The notes under the pieces are model-generated. The model worked only from the letters and a program-made list of their open reading frames with translations. It had not been told where the DNA came from and searched no databases. Positions 45,323 to 53,038 of a stretch of DNA of 59,574 bases are shown piece after piece (the stretch's first letter is position 1; the number at the start of each line of letters is the position of its first letter). Location: contig NZ_JASVDS010000011.1 of the NCBI RefSeq assembly GCF_030285365.1, positions 1 to 59,574 of the forward strand. The letters are read 5' to 3'. Position numbers and translations under genes: made by a program. Source of the DNA: Roseateles subflavus. GTDB lineage: Bacteria > Pseudomonadota > Gammaproteobacteria > Burkholderiales > Burkholderiaceae_C.

Positions 45323-45547
45323 TCAGCCCAGCCGGCGGAAGGCCAGATGCGTGATCAAGGGCTCCCCCTGGACCTGCTGCACCTGCCGCGCCAGCACCTC
45401 GACCTTGCCGGACTTCGCCAGGGCGCAGATGTCCTCGGCGACGTCGTCATAGACCCAGGGCAGCTCCAGGGCGGTGCCGCAACGGGGCAGCTCGACTCGC
45501 TCGCCGATCATCGATGCCAGAAAGAGTTGCTGGGAAATGGTGCCCAT
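45323..45547 (-). CDS. Small conserved-looking hypothetical protein
   Basis: 74 aa: starts MGTISQQLFLASMIGERVEL, continues PRCGTALELPWVYDDVAEDI and ends AFRRLG. It is acidic in the middle and probably soluble. GGAGG lies 8 bases before ATG 45547, which supports translation. I do not recognise a domain. It stands alone between the copper genes and the histidine kinase. Confidence 0.6.
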   Translation of the reverse strand: MGTISQQLFLASMIGERVELPRCGTALELPWVYDDVAEDICALAKSGKVEVLARQVQQVQGEPLITHLAFRRLG

Positions 45548-45710
45548 GCCGATGACCTCCACACGCGTCCTCACGTGACGCCATGGTGAGGCGGCGGTGC
45601 GGCGCCGGCAAGCGGCGACTCGCGCTCTGCTGATGCAGGGCAAAGGAAGTGCGCAAGGGCCGGGTCGCGGGCGCGCTTCGCCCGCCCGGGGGCCGGCGAC
45701 CGCATGACGT

Positions 45711-47120
45711 TCAGGCCGCCGGCAGCACCAGCGTGGCCTGCAGCCCGCCCAGCGCGCTGCTGCCCAGCGCCAACGAGCCGCCGTACAGCGCGGCCAGCTC
45801 CTGCACGATGGCCAGGCCCAGGCCGCTGCCCGGCGTGGATTCATCGAGTCGTGCGCCGCGCCGCAGCGCCTCGGCCTGACGGTCCGCGGGGATGCCCGGC
45901 CCGTCGTCATCCACCGTCACCCGCAGCTGCCGCCCCGCCCGGACCGCGTGAACGACGACCCGCTGCCGAGCAGCCTTGCAGGCGTTGTCCAGGAGGTTGC
46001 CCAGCATCTCCTGCAGATCCTGGGCCTCGCCGGCGAAGACGAGGTCAGCGTCGGCCTCAACCGTCATGGAGACGCCGCGGGCGGCATGCACGCGCTGCAT
46101 GACCCGGACCAGCCCCTCCACCCCGGAGCGCAGCGGCGCCTGCAGCCCCACGATGCCGACCGCCGCCGCCGCACGGGACCGCGCCAGATGCCAGTCGATG
46201 TGCCGCCGCGCCAGCTGCACCTGCTCGCTCACCAGCGGCGCCAGAGTCTGCACGGCCTGGTTTGCGGACGGCGACGAGGCCTGCGCCGCCGCAGCGCCCT
46301 GGGCCATGACCGTGAGCGGCGTCTTGAGCGCATGAGCCAGGTTGCCGGCCTGGGCCCGCGCGCGCTCCAGCATCGCGGCCTGGCGGTCCAGCACGCCGTT
46401 GAGGTCGTCGACCAGGGGCTGGACCTCCTCCGGCCAGCGGCCGTCGAGGTGTCGGGTCCGACCGTCGCGCAGCGCGGCCAGCGCCTCGCGCAGCCGTCCC
46501 AGAGGCGCCAGCCCGACAGCGACCTGCAGGAGCGCGCCGGTCACGAGCAGCAGAAGCAGGCCCAGCAAGGCCGCGCCGAGTGCCCGGTTGAAGCGCTCGG
46601 CCGCCTGCACGAGCGGGGCCGTCTCGGCCGCCACCATCACGCGCCAGGGCACCGGCGCGCTGTCCAGGCGCAGGCGTCTCTCGATGAGCAACAGCGGCAC
46701 CTCGCCCGGCCCGCTCACCTCATGCACATGCAGTTCGCCATCGCCCGGCAGGTCCTGCGGCGCCGTCAGCTGCTCATCCCACAAGGAGCGGGAGCGCAGC
46801 AGGCCCGCCTGCCCGCCGAGGCCGCCGGCATCGACCTGCCAGTAGAGCCCGGACCGCGGACGCGTCCAGCGCGGATCCGACAGCGAGCCAGCGTCGAGCA
46901 CCGGGCGGCCCTGCGCGTCCACCTCCAGATGCGCCAGGATCTGGTCCAGCTCGGCACTCTGGCGCTCGATGAACTGCTGCCGCACGTGGTCACGGAAGAT
47001 CGCCGAGAGCATGACGCCCGCCGCCACCAGCGTCAGCCCCGCCGTCACGAGCGTGAGCAGCAGCAGCCGCTGCTTCAGCGAGCGCAGCGATGTCAGCACG
47101 GGAGCGACGGGGCGGCTCAT
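45711..47120 (-). CDS. Sensor histidine kinase (QseC/PhoQ-like)
   Basis: 469 aa inner-membrane kinase. Two membrane helices (about 20-42 and 180-205) flank a periplasmic sensor. The H-box is NLAHALKTPLTVMAQ, the N-box MLGNLLDNACKAA, then DDGPGIP and GSGLGLAIVQELAALYGG. It overlaps the response-regulator gene by ATGA. It works with that regulator on the flanking PepSY and cytochrome genes, judging by the paired boxes at 48196-48232. Confidence 0.93.
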   Translation of the reverse strand: MSRPVAPVLTSLRSLKQRLLLLTLVTAGLTLVAAGVMLSAIFRDHVRQQFIERQSAELDQILAHLEVDAQGRPVLDAGSLSDPRWTRPRSGLYWQVDAGGLGGQAGLLRSRSLWDEQLTAPQDLPGDGELHVHEVSGPGEVPLLLIERRLRLDSAPVPWRVMVAAETAPLVQAAERFNRALGAALLGLLLLLVTGALLQVAVGLAPLGRLREALAALRDGRTRHLDGRWPEEVQPLVDDLNGVLDRQAAMLERARAQAGNLAHALKTPLTVMAQGAAAAQASSPSANQAVQTLAPLVSEQVQLARRHIDWHLARSRAAAAVGIVGLQAPLRSGVEGLVRVMQRVHAARGVSMTVEADADLVFAGEAQDLQEMLGNLLDNACKAARQRVVVHAVRAGRQLRVTVDDDGPGIPADRQAEALRRGARLDESTPGSGLGLAIVQELAALYGGSLALGSSALGGLQATLVLPAA

Positions 47121-47779
47121 GGCGCGGCGACCAGGCGATAGCCCAGGCCGCGGACGGTCTCGATCAGGTCCGCGCCCAGCTTGCGGCGCAGGCGCGCCAC
47201 GAAGACCTCGACGGTGTTGGAGTCGCGGTCGAAGTCCTGGGCGTACAGGTGCTCGATCAACGCCGTGCGGGACACCACCTCGCCGGCCCGGTGCATCAGG
47301 TAGGCCAGCAGGCGGTACTCATGGGCGGTGAGGCTCACCGTCACGCCGCCCTGCGTGACGGTGCCGCTGCGCGTGTCCAGCGTGAGCGCCCCATGCTGCA
47401 GCAGCGGCGAGGCCAGCCCGTGGGCGCGGCGCACGAGCGCGCGCAGACGCGCCAGCAGCTCCTCGGTATGGAAGGGTTTGGCCAGGTAGTCGTCCGCCCC
47501 GGCGTCAATGCCGGCGACCTTGTCGTGCCAGCTGTCGCGCGCCGTGAGGATGAGCACCGGCATGACCTGCCCCCCGCTGCGCCAGCGCTGCAGCACGGTG
47601 AGCCCGTCCATCACCGGCAGCCCCAGGTCCAGCACGACGGCGTCGTAGGGCTCCGTGACGCCCAGGTGCAGCGCGGTCTGCCCATCGGCAGCCTGGTCCA
47701 CCGCATAGCCGGCCTGGTCCAGCACCCGCGCCAGCTGGGTGCGCAGCAGGGGGTCATCCTCGACGAGCAGCACTCTCAT
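47117..47779 (-). CDS. OmpR/PhoB-family response regulator
   Basis: 220 aa. The receiver has VEDDPLLRTQLARVL and the phospho-acceptor Asp51 in VLDLGLPVMDG, with the lysine in YLAKPF. The C-terminal winged helix is LTAHEYRLLAYLMHRAGEVV with DRDSNTVEVFVARLRRKLG. ATGA overlaps on both sides join PepSY, regulator and kinase in one unit. Confidence 0.95.
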   Translation of the reverse strand: MRVLLVEDDPLLRTQLARVLDQAGYAVDQAADGQTALHLGVTEPYDAVVLDLGLPVMDGLTVLQRWRSGGQVMPVLILTARDSWHDKVAGIDAGADDYLAKPFHTEELLARLRALVRRAHGLASPLLQHGALTLDTRSGTVTQGGVTVSLTAHEYRLLAYLMHRAGEVVSRTALIEHLYAQDFDRDSNTVEVFVARLRRKLGADLIETVRGLGYRLVAAP

Positions 47780-48171
47780 GGCTGCTGCCCCGGGGTGGAG
47801 GCCGGCAGCCGACCCGCCGGGCCCGTGCGGGCGCGGCTGCGCAGGACCTCCGCCGTCTTGGCGTCCACATCCAGACGCAGCAGGCGCCCGCCGGTCTGCA
47901 GCAACTTGAGCTCATAGATCCAGCGTCCGTCCTCGCGTTCGAGTTCCACGGCCAGGACCTCGCCCGGATAGCGCGGCTGGACGCGGGCCAGCACCTGCTG
48001 CAGAGACAGGATCTCGCCGGCCTGCAGCGCCGCCCGAGCGCGGTCGTGATCCCGACCGTGGTCCCGATGCTCGTCCGCCCGCGCCAGCGGCACGGCGCCC
48101 GCCAGCAAGGCGGTCGACAGGGCCAGGGCAGCCACGGCGCCATGGGGGGAGGTGAACACAGGCGAGTTCAT
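47776..48171 (-). CDS. Periplasmic PepSY-domain protein
   Basis: 131 aa with a signal peptide (GAVAALALSTALLAGAVPLA) and a charged DEHRDHGRDHDRAR segment. One PepSY domain follows (LSLQQVLARVQPRYPGEVLA, WIYELKLLQTGGRLLRLDVD). Such proteins often modulate a neighbouring histidine kinase. First gene of the leftward operon; a possible -10 (GATACT) sits 6 bases before the ATG, 12 bases from a regulator box. Confidence 0.85.
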   Translation of the reverse strand: MNSPVFTSPHGAVAALALSTALLAGAVPLARADEHRDHGRDHDRARAALQAGEILSLQQVLARVQPRYPGEVLAVELEREDGRWIYELKLLQTGGRLLRLDVDAKTAEVLRSRARTGPAGRLPASTPGQQP

Positions 48172-48195
48172 GAGGTGAGTATCCCGCGCCGAGTC

Positions 48196-48232
48196 TGAAC
48201 GCCAGATGAACGGCAGGTTCAGGCGCGGTTCA
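48196..48232. promoter_or_regulatory. Mirror-image response-regulator boxes between divergent operons
   Basis: TGAAC-N6-TGAAC (48196-48211), 5 bases, GTTCA-N6-GTTCA (48217-48232). Read towards each operon, both are GTTCA direct repeats with an 11-base period, the OmpR/PhoB-family binding pattern. On each side a -10-like hexamer starts 12 bases beyond the box (GATACT leftward, GATCAT rightward). Confidence 0.65.
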
Positions 48233-48278
48233 AGGGCGCTTCTCGATCATGAGCCCATTCCTTCACGAGGTGCCTCCC

Positions 48279-48692
48279 ATGCGATCGTTGCTCCCCGCCC
48301 TGCCCCTGCGCCTTCGGCTGGCTCCCCTCTTCCTGGCGGCCACCCTGTGGACCCCGGCGCAAGCCACCACGCCCGCTGACTTGCAGCGCGGCTACGAGGC
48401 CAGGGCCGACGCGCCCGGGCAGGCCGAACGGGGCCAGGCCTTCTTCACCCGGTCGCACGGCGGCGAGTGGTCCTGCGCGTCCTGCCATGGCGAGAGGCCC
48501 ACCGGCGCGGGACGCCATGCGGTCACCGGCAAGGCCCTGGATCCCTTGGCCCCCGCCTTCAACCCCCGCGCCTTCACAGACGAGCGCCGCGTCGAGAAGT
48601 GGCTCCGCCGGAACTGCCAGGACGTGGCACGGCGCGAGTGCACCCCCGCCGAGAAGGCCGACGTCCTGGCCTGGCTGCAAACGCTGCGCTGA
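48279..48692 (+). CDS. DUF1924 monohaem cytochrome c
   Basis: 137 aa secreted cytochrome. The signal peptide ends TPAQA. One haem site, CASCHGERPTGAGRHAVTGK, sits in the DUF1924 context, with RGQAFFTRSHGGEWSC before it and RRVEKWLRRNCQDV after it. GAGGTG lies before ATG 48279. First gene of the rightward cytochrome operon. Confidence 0.9.
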   Translation: MRSLLPALPLRLRLAPLFLAATLWTPAQATTPADLQRGYEARADAPGQAERGQAFFTRSHGGEWSCASCHGERPTGAGRHAVTGKALDPLAPAFNPRAFTDERRVEKWLRRNCQDVARRECTPAEKADVLAWLQTLR

Positions 48693-48706
48693 ACCCAGGA
48701 GCCCCC

Positions 48707-49237
48707 ATGCCCCCCTCGATCATGCCCTTCCCCATCCGCCTGCGCCGACTGGTCTGTGCCCTCCTCGCCAGCGTGGCGAGCGTGGCAGGACCTGCCCGGG
48801 CCGACGAACAGGGCCCTCGGCAACGCCTGCCGCTGCCCGCCGTCTATGTGCGTGAATGCGCTGCCTGCCATCTGGCCTACCCCCCTGGCCTGCTGCCGGC
48901 GGCGTCCTGGCAACGCCTCATGGGCGGCCTCGACCGGCACTTCGGCACGGACGCCACGCTCGATGCGCAAGACCTGACCCTCATCAGCCGCTGGCTGCAG
49001 GACCACGCGGACACGCGCCGCGGCGCGCTCCCTCCGGAGGACCGCATCACCCGCAGCCCCTGGTTCGAGCGCAAGCACCGCCACATCGAGGCAGCCACCT
49101 GGCGCCTGCCGAGCGTCCGCACCGCCGCGAACTGCGCCGCCTGCCATGCAGGCGCCGCGCAGGGGCGCTACGACGAACACGACCTGCGCATGCCGGCCGG
49201 GCTGAGCCCGCGTCAGCGTGCGGCCTGGGACGACTGA
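48707..49237 (+). CDS. Dihaem cytochrome c
   Basis: 176 aa secreted protein. A signal peptide ends PARA. Two CAACH haem motifs occur: one near residue 50 (VRECAACHLAYPPGLLP) and one near 145 (TAANCAACHAGAAQGRY). AGGAG precedes ATG 48707. It probably passes electrons between the DUF1924 cytochrome and the membrane cytochrome b encoded next. Confidence 0.9.
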   Translation: MPPSIMPFPIRLRRLVCALLASVASVAGPARADEQGPRQRLPLPAVYVRECAACHLAYPPGLLPAASWQRLMGGLDRHFGTDATLDAQDLTLISRWLQDHADTRRGALPPEDRITRSPWFERKHRHIEAATWRLPSVRTAANCAACHAGAAQGRYDEHDLRMPAGLSPRQRAAWDD

Positions 49238-49259
49238 CATCCACGACATGGAGCAAGCC

Positions 49260-50072
49260 ATGAACCACTCTGCCAGCCCTTCGACCCCCCATTCACCGCA
49301 GACGGCCCATTCGCCCCGCGCGGCCGGCCGCCGCGGGCGTCTGATGATCGATGCCCCGACCCGCGCCTTCCACTGGCTTTTCGCGCTGAGCTTTGCCGGA
49401 GCCTGGCTCACGGCCGAGTCCGAGCGCTGGCGCGATGTGCACGTGACCCTGGGCTATGCCTTCGGCGGCCTGCTGCTGTTCCGCGTCGTCTACGGGCTGT
49501 TCGGGCCGCGTCAGGCCCGCCTGTCGATGCTGTGGCACCGGGTGTCCGGGCTCGGCGACTGGCTGCGCGGCGCACTCGCCGGGCGCACCGATCTCTCCCG
49601 GCTCACCACGCTCGGCATGGGGCTGGCCATGCTGCTGCTGATCGTCTTGGCCGCGCCGCTGGTGCTCTCGGGCTACGCCGGACACATCGACTGGCTGGGC
49701 CAGGAAGACGCGCTCGAGGAGGTCCACGAGTTCTTCGCGAACACCGCCCTCGCCCTCGTGATGGCGCACCTCGCGCTGATGGCGCTGCTCTCGGTGATGC
49801 GACGTCGCAACCTGGCCCAGCCGATGGTGACGGGACGCGCCGAGGGGCCGGGCCCGGACCTCGTCAAGGCCAACCGGGCCTGGCTCGCGGCCGCGCTCGT
49901 GACGGCCTGGATCGGTTTCATGGCGTGGCAGACCCAGCCGGGCCCCACCCCCTCGCCGTCGACCGGCATCGGCTGGCAGAGCGACGGCCTGCGGGAAGGC
50001 AGCCGGCATGGCGGGCCTCATGGCGGCCCTGCCCATGGCCGCCCGCATCGCGCTCACGACGATGACGACTGA
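49260..50072 (+). CDS. Cytochrome b561-type membrane protein
   Basis: 270 aa with four main helices. Haem-ligand histidines are in DAPTRAFHWLFALSF and LEEVHEFFANTALALVMAHL. The tail is His/Gly-rich (SRHGGPHGGPAHGRPHRAHD) and might bind metal. GGAG lies 8 bases before ATG 49260; ATG 49248 is possible. It ends the cytochrome operon. Its last 19 bases overlap the convergent ATPase gene. Confidence 0.88.
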   Translation: MNHSASPSTPHSPQTAHSPRAAGRRGRLMIDAPTRAFHWLFALSFAGAWLTAESERWRDVHVTLGYAFGGLLLFRVVYGLFGPRQARLSMLWHRVSGLGDWLRGALAGRTDLSRLTTLGMGLAMLLLIVLAAPLVLSGYAGHIDWLGQEDALEEVHEFFANTALALVMAHLALMALLSVMRRRNLAQPMVTGRAEGPGPDLVKANRAWLAAALVTAWIGFMAWQTQPGPTPSPSTGIGWQSDGLREGSRHGGPHGGPAHGRPHRAHDDDD

Positions 50073-52615
50073 GCCGGCACAGCCCGCGGTGCAGGCGCGT
50101 GGCGCGACACCCGCCACGCGCACCAGGCCCAGGCGCCCAGGGCCAGCGCAGCACACAGGGCCAGCGATGCGCCGGGCAGCGGCACGAGCTTGAAGAGCGT
50201 CGCCACGGGGGGCACCGTCAGCACCAGCGCCAGCAAGGCCAGCGTGCCGCCCGCGATCCAACGAAAGGCGACGTTGCGCGGGCGCGCGGCGCCAGGCCCC
50301 GATGTCCACGACAGATTCGCCTGGATCAGGGCCAGATTGCCCAGCACCAGCACCACGAAGGCGCCGGTCCGACCCACCTCGGGCGCGTCGGGCGTCGCGC
50401 TCCACGCGGGCACCAGCAGGTAGGCGGCCAGCACGGCCAGCAGCAGGCCGACACCCTGGGCCAGCCCCAGCCGGACGAGCGCCCCGTCGAACAGGCGCGC
50501 ATCCGGCCGGCGCGGCGGCTGCCGCATGGCGTCGGGCTCCAGCGCTTCGGCCTCGAAGACGATGGAACAGGCCGGATCGATGACCAGCTGCAGAAACAGG
50601 ACATGCGCCGGCATCAGCACCAGCGGCCAGCCCGTCAGCAGCGGCAGCAGCGCGAGCCCGATGATGGGCAGGTGCACCGCGAGCACGAAGGTGATCGCCT
50701 TGCGCAGATTGGCGAACACGCGGCGGCCATAGCGGATGGTCGTGACGAGCGCACCGAAGTCGTCGTCGAGCAGCACGAGGTCCGCCGCCTCGCGGGCCAC
50801 GTCGGTGCCCCGCCCGCCCATGGCGATCCCGATGTGCGCGGCCTTCAGCGCCGGGGCGTCGTTGACGCCGTCGCCGGTCATGGCCACCACCTCGCCCCGC
50901 GCCTTGAAGGCCTGCACCAGGCGCAGCTTCTGCTCCGGCCGGACCCGGCAGAACACCTGCGTGTGGCTCAGCCGCTGAGCCAGGGCCGCATCGTCCAGGG
51001 CGTCCAGCTCCGGGCCCGTCAGGATGCCCCCCGCCAGGTCGAGGCCGGCCTGGCGGGCGATGGCCAGCGCCGTGGCGGGATGGTCGCCCGTGATCATGGC
51101 CACACGGATGCCGGCGCCCAGGCACTCCGCGATGGCGGCGGGCACGTCCGCACGGACCGGGTCCTCCAGCGCGAGGAGGCCGACGAACTCGAAGTCGAAG
51201 TCGTGTTGCAGCGGCGGCAGCGGCTCGGACGCGAACACCGCGCGCGCCACACCCAGGACGCGCAGACCGTCCGCGGCCAGCGCGCCGACCTGCGCCTGGA
51301 TCACGTCGCGACGGTCGACGGGCAGATGGCACAGGTCGATGACCGCCTCCGGCGCGCCCTTGGCCGCCACCAGCAGCGCACGGCTGTCCGGTGAGCGCCA
51401 GACCCGGGACATCGCCAGCAGCTCGCGCGACAGGGGATAGTCGGACACCAGCGTCCAGTCCGCATGCAGGTGCTCCGAGCCTTGCAGCCAGTGCTGGCCG
51501 GCCGCGCCGATGGCCGATTCCATTGGGTCAAACGCCCGCCGGTGGCTGGACAGCACGGCGTATTCCAGCACGGGATGGAAGGCATGCGCCATGGCCTTGG
51601 GGTCCTCGCCGGCCAGCGTGAAGCCGCACCCGTCCGCCCAGAGCTGGCGCACCGCCATCTGGTTGCGCGTCAGCGTGCCCGTCTTGTCCACGCACAGCAG
51701 CGTGGTCGCGCCGAGCAGTTCGACCGCCGGGATGCGCCGCGTCAGCACCCGCTCGCGGGACAGCCGCCAGGCCCCGAGGCCCAGGAAGAGGGTCAGCACC
51801 ACCGGCAGCTCCTCCGGCAGGATGGCCATGGCCAGCGTCAGGCCGGCCAGCAGCCCGGTAAGCCAGTCGCCGCGGCTGAGGGCCCAGCCGACGGCCAGGA
51901 CCAGCGCCAGCGCCGCGCCCATCAGCGCGACCCGGCGCACCACCTGCGCCGTCTCCCGCTGGATGGGCGTCTCGTCCATGGCGATGCCGCCCAGCGAAGC
52001 GCCGATGCGGCCGAGCGCGCTGCGCGGGCCCGTCGCCACCACCCGACCCCGCCCGGTGCCCTGCGTCACCAGGGAACCCGAGAAGCACCGGCTGGAGGCG
52101 TCCTCCGCCACCTCCCCCCTCCCTGGATCGCAGGCCTCCTTGAGCACAGGCAGCGATTCGCCCGTCAGCAGCGATTCGTCCACGGTCAGGTAGCTGGCCT
52201 CCTCCAGCACGAGGTCCGCCGGCACGCGGTCGCCTTCGGCCAGGAGCACGCAGTCCCCCACGACCAGCGTCTTGCCCGGCACGCGGACCGCCAGGCCATC
52301 GCGCAGGACGAGCGCACGCGGGCTCGAGAGGTCCCGCAGCGCGTCCAGTGCCGCCTGGCTGCGCCGCTTCTGCACGAAGGTCATCATGATGACCATGAGC
52401 ACGAAGCCCAGCAGCATCGACGCCTCCTGGCGGTCGCCGAGCGCCAGGTAGATGCCTCCGCAGGCCACGAGCAGCAGGAACATGGGTTCCGCCACGACAT
52501 CAAGGAGCAGGCGCAGCGCCCCTTCGCGGCCGGCAGCCGGCAGCTCGTTGGGGCCGTCGCGCACAAGACGCGCCGCGGCCTCCTGGGCGCTCAGCCCGGC
52601 ATGCGGCGGCGTCAT
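50054..52615 (-). CDS. P-type cation-transporting ATPase (P2-like)
   Basis: 853 aa. It has the actuator motif DESLLTGESLPV, ion-binding helix AILPEELPVVLTL, phosphorylation site CVDKTGTLTRNQM, MITGDHPATA and MTGDGVNDAPALKAAHIGIA. It lacks N-terminal CxxC heavy-metal domains, so it belongs to the P2 calcium/cation group rather than the copper P1B group, despite the copper genes nearby. The start MTPPHAGLSAQEAAARLV is at 52615; the open frame further upstream is not protein-like. Confidence 0.9.
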   Translation of the reverse strand: MTPPHAGLSAQEAAARLVRDGPNELPAAGREGALRLLLDVVAEPMFLLLVACGGIYLALGDRQEASMLLGFVLMVIMMTFVQKRRSQAALDALRDLSSPRALVLRDGLAVRVPGKTLVVGDCVLLAEGDRVPADLVLEEASYLTVDESLLTGESLPVLKEACDPGRGEVAEDASSRCFSGSLVTQGTGRGRVVATGPRSALGRIGASLGGIAMDETPIQRETAQVVRRVALMGAALALVLAVGWALSRGDWLTGLLAGLTLAMAILPEELPVVLTLFLGLGAWRLSRERVLTRRIPAVELLGATTLLCVDKTGTLTRNQMAVRQLWADGCGFTLAGEDPKAMAHAFHPVLEYAVLSSHRRAFDPMESAIGAAGQHWLQGSEHLHADWTLVSDYPLSRELLAMSRVWRSPDSRALLVAAKGAPEAVIDLCHLPVDRRDVIQAQVGALAADGLRVLGVARAVFASEPLPPLQHDFDFEFVGLLALEDPVRADVPAAIAECLGAGIRVAMITGDHPATALAIARQAGLDLAGGILTGPELDALDDAALAQRLSHTQVFCRVRPEQKLRLVQAFKARGEVVAMTGDGVNDAPALKAAHIGIAMGGRGTDVAREAADLVLLDDDFGALVTTIRYGRRVFANLRKAITFVLAVHLPIIGLALLPLLTGWPLVLMPAHVLFLQLVIDPACSIVFEAEALEPDAMRQPPRRPDARLFDGALVRLGLAQGVGLLLAVLAAYLLVPAWSATPDAPEVGRTGAFVVLVLGNLALIQANLSWTSGPGAARPRNVAFRWIAGGTLALLALVLTVPPVATLFKLVPLPGASLALCAALALGAWAWCAWRVSRHAPAPRAVPAQSSSS

Positions 52616-53038
52616 GAGGGGCAATCCTGGGAAGGGAGCGTCATCCGGGGCATGGCGGCGAGTCGTACGACGGGCGGTGCACCGCGTCGTGCAGGAGGCG
52701 TGGCTGGCGGCGAGGCAGCGGGAATGGCAGGCCTGCCGCAAGCGTACCGCAGCCTCACGGCACTTCGTCTTGATGCCGTCGCTTGACGGATTCATTCAGC
52801 AACGCCCATCAACGTCCGGCATCCGCACGCCCGCAATCAAGTTAATGCGAATCATCCGCATTTGTGGCATGATGAGACCCTCTGATGGGAGCAAGACCGC
52901 TGTCCTGAACGGCCGCGCCGCTCGGGCGCCAGGTCCCGGGGCGTCAGCCGCCCGTTTCCTGTCTCCCGCTACCTCCATTCAATCGCACAAGCCAGCTTGC
53001 CGCGCCAGCCCGTGCCGCCTTTTCAGAAGGACCCGCAC
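52616..53038. other. 423-base divergent intergenic region
   Basis: It holds the leaders of the ATPase gene and the TonB-dependent receptor gene and a Fur-type palindrome. I see no small gene or RNA in it. Confidence 0.6.
52846..52860 (+). promoter_or_regulatory. Fur-box-like palindrome
   Basis: TGCGAATCATCCGCA fits the 7-1-7 Fur pattern in its GC-rich form, inside the larger inverted repeat AATGCG/CGCATT. It lies 179 bases before the receptor start, so iron repression of the receptor operon is likely. Confidence 0.6.

Noticed and set aside
50054-52795. P-type ATPase with a 60-residue N-terminal extension
   Set aside because: The extension is Arg/Thr/Cys-rich and unlike family members. ATG 52615 starts a normal N-terminus.
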